Assembly: GCA_025766275.1 (NCBI GenBank)
Contig: JAFKAC010000003.1
Coordinates: forward strand, 2,604,001-2,668,000
From: Lactarius indigo
Lineage: Eukaryota > Basidiomycota > Agaricomycetes > Russulales > Russulaceae
Direction: 5' to 3'
DNA length: 64,000 nt
Shown: positions 35,628 to 48,000 of the stretch, piece by piece
Layout of the letters: every line of letters starts with the position of its first letter
Numbering within the stretch: the first letter of the stretch is position 1
Notes under the pieces: generated by a model
Seen by the model: the letters and a program-made list of their open reading frames with translations, nothing else
Databases searched by the model: none
Told to the model about the DNA's origin: nothing
Program-made: the position numbers and the translations under genes

Positions 35628-37722
35628 ATGGTGAGATCCCCTACTCTGTGTTCCACAAAAGTTCGATCCGTACCATTTGCTACCTCTTTTTTCACACAAA
35701 CCAGGACTCCCATCATTCGGATCCCGAAGAATTCTACGTAAAGCAGGACAGAATTGGTGTGTCCCCTTTCCGCTCTACAGCCTAGATCCATGAACCGAGC
35801 AAAACCAGGCAAAGGCTCTTTCGGTGAGGTTTTCAAAGGGTGCGTTTCTCGTCACTTCGTTTTCGCACTTGGCACACACTTGTCCGTAGGTATGATAAGC
35901 GGACGCAGAAGACCGTCGCCATCAAGATCATCGACCTCGAGAGTGCTGAGGATGAGATTGAGGATATCCAGCAAGAAATTCAAATACTGTCGCAACTGGA
36001 TTCTCCTCATGTAACAAAGTTTGTCTCCATTTTTACTATCTCCGGACGAGAGACATTCAGACTCGCAGGTATCACGGCTCGTATCTCAAAGGATCGCACC
36101 TCTGGATAGTTATGGAGTGCGCCCACACCGTGGCCAAGATCCTATGGCCAGTCTAACCGTCTGTTCTAGGTACTGCTCAGGTGGCTCCTGCTCCGACCTT
36201 GTGCGTATCCTGGTTTGCCTAGTCCCTGACAGATTCTTGAACCTTGTACAGATGAAACCGGGTGTCTTCCGCGAGGAGTATATTGCGATCATTCTTCGGG
36301 AACTGCTTCGTGGACTGGACTATCTCCACACCGAAGGAAAGCTGCACCGCGACATCAAAGGTAGGTCTGTCATGTCGTTCCGCTTCTCTAGTTCAACTTG
36401 TATCTTTTCCATAGCCGCAAATATCTTGCTCTCTGCTGGAGGGGAAGTGAAGCTCGCTGACTTTGGTGTTTCGGGGCAATTGTCTGGCACTTTATCCGCG
36501 AAGAAGAACACTTTCGTAGGGACCCCCTATTGGATGTCTCCAGAAGTCATCAAGCAGAGTGGCTATGACCATAAAGCCGATATATGGAGCCTTGGGATCA
36601 CTGCCATAGAATTGGCAAAAGGGGAGCCCCCCTACGCGGAACTTCATCCCATGAAGGTATGCTTACATAATTGAAAAGCTCCACAGCTCATCGGTTCGCA
36701 GGTCTTGTTTTTGATACCCAAGAATCCACCACCGCAACTCGATGCCAATTTCTCAAAGCCTTTCAGGGAGTTCGTCTCATATTGCCTCCAACGAGACCCT
36801 CGCGACGTGAGTTTCGGACACTGTTCGATTCGGGATCTTGTCTTCATTTAGTACAGCGACCGTCTGCTCGTGAATTGCTCAAGCATAAATTCATTCGCAT
36901 GGCCAAGAAGACCAGTTACCTGACCGAGCTGATAGAGCGCCACGAGCGATGGAAAGCCGAAGGAGGGGAACGAGCGGAGGAGGAAACACACGACCGACCC
37001 GACGACCTGTCAGTGATGTTTTGTATTCTTCTATTCCATGGCTCATCTCCTTTCAGATCGGCTGCGACTGATCCTGAAGACTTGTGGGATTTTGGCACTG
37101 TCAGAACCGTTGCGCGGCCAGGAACAATAGGGCGTGCGGGTGTCCAAGCCACTGGCCCGCCTCTAACATGGGACTACAATGGCACGACGCGCTCTCGAGC
37201 GTCTTCAGGGTCTGGGGCCTCCATAGCGAGCGCCAATGGGTCAAGGAGAGACCCCAGTGCGGAAACAGACACCACTCTCGCGCCCTCTATAGCAGTCAAG
37301 CCAGACCGCTTACCCTCCCTAGCTCCGTCTGACCGAGGTACCCCTCGAAAACTTGATCAACAAGCTACGGTCCGACATGGAGTTGTGGGCAACGAGGGTA
37401 ATGGGGTGCACCGAGAGCCATCAGATGAATATGATGATCTCGAAGATCATTTGCCCGAAGACGATTTACCGGATACAACGATGCTGGACTCAGTCGTTCT
37501 ACCAGCTATTGCTTCGGTAAGGAAGGCGGTCAAACCTATGGACTAGATTGATTCCATCGGTTTTCTTAGCTTTTCCCACGTGTATCAACACAAGAAGCGC
37601 GGATTGCATTAAGCACCTTGCAGAGAGCCTTCACGGATGCCGAGCGGACGATACCGGGCGTTACTTTGGAGCTGGTGAACGAAATTGTTGACTCAGTGGA
37701 GCACGTCGAGGACGATCGGTGA
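35628..37722 (+). CDS. Germinal-centre Ser/Thr kinase (GCK-III, MST/Kic1-like)
   Basis: Ste20-family kinase of the GCK-III branch (Kic1, Nak1, human MST3/STK24-26), which acts in the MOR/RAM polarity network. The ATG (35628-35630) is immediately followed by an intron (35631-35704), so the first coding exon is the start codon alone. Exon 2 encodes [18 protein letters not shown]. The catalytic domain shows [11 protein letters not shown] (P-loop), [17 protein letters not shown] (Lys), the HRDIKAANILLS loop, [21 protein letters not shown], and [19 protein letters not shown]. About 11 exons; all checked kinase-domain junctions keep frame. The C-terminal half is disordered, with acidic [14 protein letters not shown]. 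The last intron (after SVVLPAIAS) leads to [14 protein letters not shown], a helical C-terminal region. It probably binds a Mob/Hym1-type scaffold. Confidence 0.92.
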
Positions 37723-37911
37723 ACACCTTTTGACCTGGACCTCAACCCGTCCATCCTACCCATTAAACTATCTATTCTCACGCTGTCGCAAAGACACCCC
37801 ATCCTCGTCACACTACAATGTACCGAAGTCAAAGCATTAATGTGTCTCGTGATGGACTATATAGTTTGTAGTGCTAACGAGAGTTTTTATCGCAGTTACA
37901 AAGTGCATCCT

Positions 37912-40900
37912 TCATTCCGCATCTGCCCGCTTTGACTTTGCAGATGGTACCCTTTTCTTTTTGGTGCGTTTCACCTTGATGGGCTCTGGGGTTCCCGTGC
38001 GAGGTATTTGCTCGTCTATGACATAAGCTGGTGACGACGAGAGCACTCCGGGAGAGGCATTGACGGGGTGGGTGCTTATCGGCAGTTTCAAAGAGGCTGG
38101 CTGTGTCGCGACTTCTGGCATCTCTCCGTTTTTATCAACTACGAAGGTTTCGGAGGTGACGACAGTCGCGAAGTCACGTAACAGAGTAGGAAAACGAGTC
38201 TCTGCAGCTTTGGTAGTGGTGGTGAGATCAACATGGGGATGGAGAATATTATTTTACAAACCTTGTGGCAATGGTGGGAGGTCATCTAGACGGACAACCG
38301 GTATGGAATCGACATCACTTGCAGATGGTGCCGAGTACGGTTTGTCTGGTATATAGTATGGGTCGTGTCGACGAAGTTCCATCCTTGCCAGTCGCCGCTT
38401 TGTTTTTGAAGCCAGTAAGTCGTTGCTGCCTTGGAAGTTCGGTACGACTGAGCTACTCACCCTCTCGTTCTTTATCCTCTCTTCCTCCTCTGAAGGGTCT
38501 GGGGGATTAATAGGATCGGTTTGGGGGTCAGGGGGTGTTACGGTTGCCACTTTTGAACTTCTCGCTTTCCCTTTCCCTTTACTTTTAACCTTCTTTTTGG
38601 TCGGAGGGTGCTCCCCTTCCTGAAGGTCATCGGTACCTGCTGCAGCGGGCATCAAAAACTCCTGGGGAGGTGGCACGATCCAAACATCAAGATCAAGGCC
38701 TTCTGGAACTGAGATACTGTCTTGAGCAGCAAAGTTGACAGAGTTGAGCTCGTAAGTAGAAAACAATGGGTTAATCAGCAACAGGCTCTTCGGGTAGGCG
38801 GGGTGTTGGTTCGTGCTATCAACCGCGGTTCCAGAAGCCGGGTCTTCGAGGTGAAAAGATACAAGATCGGCTTGGATGAAAGTGAAAAGCTTCACCGCAT
38901 TCGCGGCCTAAAAAAGACATTTGACATGCGAACACCAGGTCGCCACACAAACTCACCCGTTCCTGTACTTCAATCTCAGAGTGCGAAGTGAAGTCCTTGA
39001 GCCGAGAAATGAGGGCGTCGACAACTTCTCTTGCATCTTGAATTTTTCCGCTGCCCCAATCTTGGGATAGTTCCATTGACCACGTGCCGAAAAGTTTGAT
39101 CGCAGCTTGAAGGTATGCTCCGATAGTCTCCGAGGCAAGAAACGAGACATTCGGTTGAAGCAAATACGGAAGAAGCTTTTGTGGCTCTGCGATCTCTCTG
39201 TTCTAGAGGTTAATTTGACAGCTAGAGGCCAACAGAGAGAGGTGCTCTACCTGCTGTTCTCCCCACAAATCCAAGCCGCCGCCCATAGAACCTCTGCGCA
39301 GCTACCTTCTTCCTGTGAATTTGCGAGGAACGTGTCGTCCCTAAGTAACCTCGACATAAGTTCGACAGCCCAACGTTTGACGGCTTTAACTCTTGCAACG
39401 ATATCCACGAGCTGATCCCTAATCTGATCACCCACGTTGACGGAAGCAACGTAAGTTAGGTCCAAGAGGACGGATAGGTACCATTGGAAGTCCATGATAT
39501 TGTCGTACGTGTCATGTGAACACATCGCGAGGAGGCGTTGAACAAGTGTAAGACGGTATGAAGATAGCTGTGCTGGAGGGAGAGTTAATCCTTCCCCTTC
39601 AGAGGGGGGTGAGGAGATGGCGATAGCCAGCGACGATGCTGCTGCCGGGAAAGGAGTTGAGTCCGGGCGGACCAGGTACGACAAGAGCTGCTGTACGATT
39701 GATTGGAGATTATCTTTGGTGACCTGGTGCCAAACCACAGCTACAACACTCTGAGAGTAAGGAGGGAAAAAGAACGCGGGCACACCATAGCTGAAAGTAA
39801 ATCAAGAGCGCGCATACGGATGCTGAGGTCCTGATCACTGACACTCGAAAATATCATGTCCTGGTACTTTGCCACAAGATGACGATGCGTGGGAACTATC
39901 TTTGCAAGCGCTAAAAGCGCGATATACTTCACTTGAGAACGCAACTCCTAAGGTCAGGGAAATCTCAAGCTGCGATGTGCTTACGATTCTGATCTGGATC
40001 CTGGAGGAATGCCGCCAATTTGGTAACGCATAGTTCAGCGAGCTCGTCTCCAGATGAGCGCAGTAGCATTCCGCCGACGATGCAAGTGTGCACACATTCG
40101 TACAAAAGAGAGATGGCTGGTGTTGTGGATATGAGTTCCGTAATGGGAGGCTGGAGCTTTTTCACTAGACGTGGTTCGTGTGGGGAAAGAAAACCAAACT
40201 ATGGAGTTGTGAGCTCCCGCAACACCCAAACATTTATCACTTACCAACTTAATCAGCTTTATGAGCATCCAATTATTAGATGACGTCGTCATCAGACGAA
40301 AAAGCTGAGGGGCTAGAGAAAGGTACTCTCTCGGCTCTCTTCGAACCAGTTCACACAGGACGTTGATTGTGGCAGCAACGACACCTGGTAGGATGGTGAC
40401 CAACCAATTCGACGGGGTCTAATATTCACTTACCGAGGTCCTGGTCTTCGAGCTTCTCCTTCAGTCTTGTAAGGGCGAACGGGGCTGCCTCAGGATACTT
40501 TATGAGCGCTTTGTAGACTGCGATGACCGCCCTCTTGCGGATATGGGGCCTTGAGTGACTGAGCATTGTCACGACATCGTTGGAAAGATCCCGAGCTAGG
40601 TCCGGCGAGACAGTATTAGATAGACCGTTTAGACTGACCGCGATCTCATTGGGACTTGAAGTCAGATCCTGTGTACGAGTCTATGATTTGGTTCAATGCA
40701 AGCGTCGCTGGCCTCACTTTCTTCAAAAGGTTTGTCGTGAGCATTAGGACATCGGTGTCGGGGCCAAACGATTGGGTAGCGGCCAGGTATCCGACAGTCT
40801 TAAGGTGATACTTGGGTGATGACATAACTTCCACGACGTGGAACGATGCCCAAGACATATCGTGGCCAAGCATCTCCAGCTTTGGCACTGAGATTCAGTG

Positions 40901-41086
40901 ACATTGTCTGCTGGACGCTATGCGACGTACGTAGGTGAGCTTGAGGACCGCTCCAGCCTTGAGCTCCATGTCCTTACTCTTGATCTCCTGCCTAATCTCA
41001 TCCACGGCCTGAGCAATAAATTTTGCTTCATCCTTTTTGTTTGCACGTAGACCGCGAATAAGGTCTTGTAATGTCCTTTCCCACAT
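37912..41086 (-). CDS. APL5: AP-3 adaptor complex, delta subunit
   Basis: Large subunit of AP-3, which sorts cargo from the Golgi directly to the vacuole. It begins MWERTLQDLIRGLRANKKD (start 41084-41086) and continues EIKSKDMELKAGAVLKLTY joined to LEMLGHDMSWASFHVVEVM, a strong delta-adaptin signature. The adaptin trunk follows over many exons: PHIRKRAVIAVYKAL, LLALAKIVPTHRHLV, FLANSQEEGSCAEVLWAAAW-type alpha-solenoid repeats, and LQPNVSFLASETIGAY. The C-terminal third has DPYYIPDKPYSA and a long Lys/Pro hinge with TKKKVKSKGKGKA, ending KRTKKKRVPSAKSKRADAE. About 14 exons. The basic tail is typical of fungal delta-adaptins. The start codon faces the next gene's ATG over only about 120 bases. 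Confidence 0.9.
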
Positions 41087-41208
41087 GAGCGAGAGATGCA
41101 AAAGATGTGTCTATAGTGTACCCAAACAGCCGCGACTGTAACTGTATGCGTCATTTGTCCGGCCCGCCATGTCTTACCGTAACTGGAATCGGACCGATCA
41201 GTTAGACC

Positions 41209-44200
41209 ATGACCGCGAAGACAAACGCATTATATGTGCATATACACCGCCTATTAGACGAGCATGTGGCCGTCCACCTCACTACCAATTACATTGACTA
41301 CACTCAGTTACGAGTTTACCAGGTCGGTCTTACTACGATACGGCTAAAGAAGGCTGAATACCATCTAGCATATAGGTGCTTACTGATGGCCTGCACCCGG
41401 TCCCTGCAAAAGACACCCATTCACTCTTACCCCCCTCGGACCCATTGGACAACTTAGTCCAGGAACATTGCCATGTTGAACCACAGAAAACATGGGAGAG
41501 GCTTTCTACAGTCAAGGGGACTCAAGAGCTCATTGCTCGTACCATCGGAGCGGTGCCATTTGAGCGGACCAATTTCCTCGACACTTTCTGCACTTGTCTG
41601 TCTTGACATTCAATCAGGATTTCATATTCACTGACACGTATCACAATAGTCTCCCTAAGTCTTTACTATGACCAAGAGACACCAGTGCTTACTGCTCGCA
41701 CCATCCGACTTACCCAAAGAATTGGGCATAGCGGAGTACCTTGCTTTATTCCTGTCCATATTGGAGATGTCCCCAGGTTTATCCGAATGGAATTGGCAAC
41801 AGATGAGGGTTTCGGATGTAACGACGTTGGCGTCATGAATGAGTATGTAACGTGAGCTTCCGAGACCACTTCTAATTGCTGATCCGACCCACCTAACTAG
41901 TCACTCCCGATTGGCCGTGGACAACGATATGTTGAAGGAAGCCGTGCCATTATATCAATGGAATGCATCCTCACCCGCACAGCGTAGTGGAACAGAGTAT
42001 TCGCCTTCTAGTGCGTCTTTGTACCGGACTCCGTCGCCTGCTCTTTTATCCTCTTCTCCTCAAACACCTCCTCTATTCTCGAGGAGCAATACAATACCGG
42101 GAAAACCTGCACACGTTCCTATAGCAATGGCAGATCTCCCGTTGTCAGCGCCTCTTGCAATGTGTGATGACGATGAGGGGAACCCTGCTAGCGCTGACCA
42201 GTGGTGTACGTGATCATACCTTAGTTTTCGTCGGCCAACCAAGTCAAGAGTAGTTGTCTCAACGACGTCATCGCCGCCGCCATCATCCCTGGATGAAGGC
42301 CTAAGAGAACAGGGCGAAATCTTCGCACCATCCTCGGATTCACGAGGGCCTATTGATGACCTTCTTGCAGCGAAAATGGGTAAGGGAGTCTATCACCGGA
42401 AGGGGATGGTTACCGATGTCCTTGCAGATATGGTTTACGTACCAAGGGAGGCAAGAGTTGGTGGATTTGACGGCGTTCTGAACGCGCCCGGTCAGCGTCA
42501 CCGGTGGGTTCTCAGAACTCAACAAGCTCCTTTTCTTACTGTATTTGACCAGTTTACATGAGTATATTGGCGCCATCATAGACTTGACCCCGGTTTCGAA
42601 TGCAACCCCAGCGTCTGTGCCATTCCCAACTGACAACATTACCGCCTCACTCACCCCGGCCCCTCACGTCCCTACTACTCCGACGCCGGACAATATTTGG
42701 CAACATTTGGGCGACATGGAGGACAACCCATTTTGTTTTCTCTCCGGCGACTTCCCCAAAGAGGTGATAGATCCCGACCTCTTCGACTGGCCAGAGGAGA
42801 TTGGCTTAATGGACGGTGTGTATTTCACGTCAACAACTCGTCGCTCTAACAGCAAGAGATGTGTTAGTTCCACTGTTACCTTCCCCAAACGTGCACACCT
42901 GCAATGTTACTTGGCCCAGTGATTTGGGCTCCCTCACCCACGAAACCTTTTCCTCCTTTTACCCAGTCAAGGGGATTAAGTCACTGAATCTTGAGCTGAC
43001 ATGGAGGCAAGCCAGCGTTCCGTGACTCTTACCGTATCAACTAGAAACTGAACGAGTGTCAACGGGGTAGGCCCTATAGCTCTGAACAGCCAATACCGAC
43101 TCTCGAGGGACTTGTTGGAGTCTCGGACTTACACAATTTTTTCGCTAATGTCTGCTCCGACGTGGATGAAGACAAGAGGCTACTCGCTGACCTCTTGGAT
43201 ATGTCACATCCTCCAACACGCCCTATTTCCATCGAGGATGAGAATCAAAGAGGAATAGAAGTAATCATGAGTGCCACGGGAAAATCGGATTCTTCTACTA
43301 TTGGTCCTGCTTCAATCGACGGTTTTGATGCAAATGTGCTGCTGACTAGGGCAGAGAGGTGTCAATATAGGTCTCTGTATAGGCCCCATCAAGATCGAGA
43401 CCGTGGATACACAGGACAGTGGGAAGTACGTAGGTGCAACCCACAGCTACACATATCCAAAAAAGTGATTATCGGCGGTCTCGAGGAGGTATTCAACTAC
43501 TTTCTCCTGTTTCAGAACCGTACTCTACTGGTCTCAGTCTGTCTATTGCAGGGAAGGCACCAGTTGCGCCCAGCTGAACTCAGTGGGCACGGGTCTGTCT
43601 ACGCACTGTCACCCACCTTTCTCTGGTTCTCTGGGCGATAAGTTAGAGATCACAGCCGATCTTTCAGCTTTATGTAGAACGGCGTCTGCAGCATCTAGTC
43701 CTGGAAGTGGCGATGCATTCGCACACCATGTGCAGTTGCCTGCGGGGCTCGCCGCCACAGTACCACCAGCTAGTCTGTTCCAGGATCCCGTCTTAATAAC
43801 GGATCTAGAAGCGTCTGGGATCCCCGGCCCTAGCCGGTCGCACTCGTACGAGGGCCACGAAGTTGACAGTAACTATTTGTCTTCGGCTGAGACCTCCCCA
43901 CAGTCGACGGTTCACGACGAACAATCCCTGGGAGGGTATTTGACCATTCTCTCCAAAAAGTGCTTACCAGGACCCAGTCACGACATCCCCCTTACCCCCC
44001 CAACTTTCTCTGAGAAACAAAGGGTGTCACCTCCGCTATCTGACGTTGAACAGTTGCTTTGGGAGCTCACGAACCTAACTGCTCCCATCCCACCTATGCA
44101 AGCACCACCTCTCCGGGACCATCGATACCTTGCATCAGTTGAACTACTTCAAAATCGCCCTCTCATGTGTGCACTTCGACGTGATTGGCTCTGCATAGAT

Positions 44201-44979
44201 CTGCTAGAGAGGGAGTGGCTTAATGGCGCCGACCTCGTCTTTGATTGTGACACAGCTTTGGTCTTCTCACGGATGTGTCTGCTCCCGTCTGATTCTCGTT
44301 CTCTGAAGGGTAGGCTTGGCTCATTGTCTTGGAAGTACACTCGTCTCGCCATAGTCTTCAAACTTTACGATGATGGCGTTTCTGGTTTGCAGTACTCTCA
44401 AACCGAGAGTGGACAAGAGGGTTTGTCTGCTCGAGTTATTCGATCTTTCGAGAAGCTCCGTCGGGACATAGCAATCGCAGAGGCGTGTGGAGAAAAGCGA
44501 CCACAGACTGATCTTCAGATGTATTTTGCTCGTTCTGATGAGCACGCCGCAACCGTGGTTCGCACTCTGGGCGATATTACTGAATCTCAATCTCAATGGT
44601 GTCCCTGGGGTGATCGCCTGTGGCTGAGAGCGGACGAGCAAGAGGTATTTCTTGCACTACGCCTTCCGCAAGGACACAGGAGAAGTGATACTGCTTACAG
44701 GAGGAGTCCTACCTAGCAAGCGTTGATGGGATGAATGCCTTCGCAGCTGCGGCGATCCTCAGTCAGATTTCTCTTCACGAGTTCCTTGCATTAAGTTCCG
44801 ACCAACGGTTTCAACTTGCACAACAAATACCACTTGCAGACGGCATGATAGTGGGTAAAACGTGATTTCTTTCTATACCCAATAATTATTCGCACAAGGA
44901 ACGATTCAACGAGGCTATCGCCCAACGACGAGAAGGTTTCAATATCTATGTCGGCAGTGAGGATGGTGACGAGGTGTAG
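41209..44979 (+). CDS. Probable SHOC1/Zip2-like meiotic protein (XPF-like)
   Basis: A large, fast-evolving protein of about 1000-1100 residues. The C-terminal third resembles the degenerate XPF-type nuclease plus helix-hairpin-helix unit of SHOC1/Zip2, a ZMM factor for crossover formation. Features: LIFSTD-like LVFDCDTALVFSRM, a LSWKYTRLAIVFKLYDDG strand, FEKLRRDIAIAEACGEK, then after an intron (44645-44698) SYLASVDGMNAFAAAAILSQ and LHEFLALSSDQRF, the HhH-like region. The end is RFNEAIAQRREGFNIYVG and an acidic tail. The N-terminal two thirds (LVQEHCHVEPQKTWERL, FERTNFLDTF) are poorly conserved. The 41209 start and first intron (to 41369) keep frame, but ATG 41169 upstream in another frame is an alternative. 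The assignment rests on remote patterns only. Confidence 0.5.
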
Positions 44980-45061
44980 GCTTAAAATTTGTAAATCATA
45001 TTCATATGTGTATTTGACCAAGCTGCGGTTCCTGCATTTCGTCTGATTGCCTAACCCTAAT

Positions 45062-48000
45062 ATGGGGTTATCTCGGCTACAAGCGCACAGGAGTGCTCCG
45101 CTCCCTTACCGTCCGCGACACCGTCATACTACGGTGTTCAGTGCGGTTCCCTCGAGTGCGGGTACTCAACAAGAAGCACCGCTCGCATATCCTCAACTGG
45201 CCACAGGATGTTCCAACACAGAACGAAAAGTGCGAAAGGCCTTTCGGCTTCTGCGCAAGAACGTGGTTGGTGTGATTGTATAGTCTTAACGAACTAAACG
45301 CGGCTGATGTGGTCGAACTTGGACCGCAGCAGTGGCGCAGCAGGCCTATGCCTCCGATCCTAAATACAAGAAATATGCGCAACAAGTTGACAGATGCTTG
45401 AGTTCATTTGACAACGTACATGAATGGGCAGACTTTATCGCATTTCTAAAGCAGTTGTTGAAGGTACGCCGCAATGCTGTTCGGACTAGTTTCACGGATA
45501 CCGATTTATTCTACCTGGTGAAGACCCTCCAAGCGTACTTGCAGTTCAAGGAAATTCCTCGAAAAGTCATCGTGGCGAAACGTCTCTCACAATGCTTGAA
45601 TCCTGCTTTGCCAACTGGTGTACATCAAAGAGCGCTGGATGTTTACACACACATCCTTGGGGTCATTGGGGTGAGAACATATAGCTTCATTATCTTATCT
45701 ACGCAACTCAACTAGTCTCAGGTAGATGGCTTGCGAAGAGATCTATTTCTGTGGACATCGGGTCTGTTCCCATTCTTCGAATATTCAGCAACCGCGGTGA
45801 AGGTGCGCTATTAACCCTCCTCCACTTTCATTTATACCCACGATGCTCTTTTTAGCTCACGTTAATAAATATTTACGACGCACATTTTCTCCCTCTGAAA
45901 ACCAGCTTGAGGCCTGTGATGAAATCGTTCATTCTCGCTCTTCTTCCCGGACTCGAAGAGGAGACGAGCGAGTTTTTTGAGCAGGTGAATTTGATTCCCA
46001 GGCGGGATGGTCTAACAGCTGACACCAAGATAGGTCTTGAATCTCCTTGACGGACTGTCCACCACTGTCTCGATGTCCTATTTTCTAGAGAACGTCTGGC
46101 TGATCATGCTGACTGTTCCATCTGCACGCGGTACCGCTCTGAACCTGGTATCTCGTCGTTTGCCTAAATTCATTGCTGGAAAGGGTATGCTTCCAAGTGA
46201 ATAAGTGAATGAGAATCAGAAACTCATGGTCGTGATAGATTTTCAAACAATGCTCGGACACGACGTTGGTCTCATGATCCGCGCTTTTGCTGCCGCGCTA
46301 GAGGACGACAACATACTCGTCCGTCGTAATGCCCTGGATCTTATTATCCAGGCACTTCGTTTGGATAGGGTGGCAATACAAAGGGCGTCCAACGAAGATC
46401 GCGCCATTATTATGCGAGCAGCAACCAGCGTTGTTATGCGAAGGGACCTTTCTCTTAATCGTCGTCTGTATACATGGCTTCTGGGCCCGGATGAGAATGC
46501 AGACCAGCAGATTGCATACCTTCGCGCTCACTCTCTGGGGCTACTTCAAACGACTTTGCGCGTAAGTGTATTAATGACGACTTCTACTCCCTACTTATCT
46601 CATATCTCAAGACTGAAATGTCATCTCCGTCCACGGAGTACCCTGAATCCCGACCTTTCAAAGTTTTCATTTCCTTATTAGACAAGTGGGAAATTGGCGG
46701 GGCTCTAACGGAAGCAATCGTGTTGGACGTTTTTAAGGCTCTCAAAGCTTTGATTGAATCGGACACAGCATCCGGCGGGGACGTAGGTATCTTATAATTG
46801 CGATTTCGTTGCTCGTGTCATGGTAATCCTAATACAGGTCGTGATGACCGCGAGTACACTATACGAAGCCGTGGAGCCACATATAGTGTGGAAGCAGTTG
46901 TTGAATGCGATATTGAATGAACTCACTGGAGATGGGACGCAAATTGAGGTTTGGATCACGCTTGTCAAAGTCGTTCCAATACTCATTGTTTGGTTGACGT
47001 AGGCAGTTCGATTAGCTCGCTTCATTCTGAAGACAATCCATGTTCGGGATGAAGAGATCCAGACCGTTCATTTACCAATTGTATTCTCAGCACTTTGCGA
47101 AGCCGTGCAGGTCGTAATCTTCTCCCGGCATATCAGAGATAGGGCTGACCTTGGCCCATCTCAGAATCAGATTACGCAGAGTTCGACAAGAGGTTCCCTC
47201 CCAATTGTGTCTGACACCCTACAGCTTCTGCACGCGCTCAGAGATGAGATCCCTCCATCTGTATTGCTTCAAAGTCCCGTGGATGAGGGGCATGATTCGC
47301 TTTCGAGTGGTGGCCCGTTGCAGCTCGCGTTGGCATTCTACAGACTGGACATCCCATTTCCCACGAATAAAACCAGGGCAGCTTCTCAGGTGCCATTCGT
47401 GACAGCTTTCGAAGATATCACCTCTTTTAGCGCAACCTGTGCCACTTCAACGACAACCTCTTCTGACCGTAGAAAGACATTCCGCGATCTCTTGGTCGTT
47501 TCGCTTTCTTTGTTGAACAAACTGGTGACCGTTGCTAGTTCGGAAAGGGAGCAAAGCCTAGTAATTGATTGGAATCCGTCCGACTGGGTGTCCTACCTCG
47601 TCGAAGCCCTGGAGACGGAAGTAAGTGTTTCGTCGTACAGGAAATTACATTTCACGTACTAAATGTTCCCCCAAAGGATACAACGTTCCTCCTCGTTGAC
47701 CAGGTAATTACTTTACTAGTGTCACTACAGAGCTTCCCTGGGCTGCAACCACCTATATTCATCGATCGACGACATGTGGTACTCAAGTTATTGCGCTCTG
47801 TACGCTGACATGTCTCTGGACACATAGCGTGACAGACTACTGATTGCTTTTGAACAACTAGCTGTTCAGATATCTGCGCCCGAATTATTCGATGTACCAT
47901 GCTCGCTGCGGCCAGCCTTTTATGGACACTTGAGAGTACCTTCGCCCACCGACATATAGAGTCGATAATTGCCGAGACCCTAACCTCTCAAGACGCTTCA

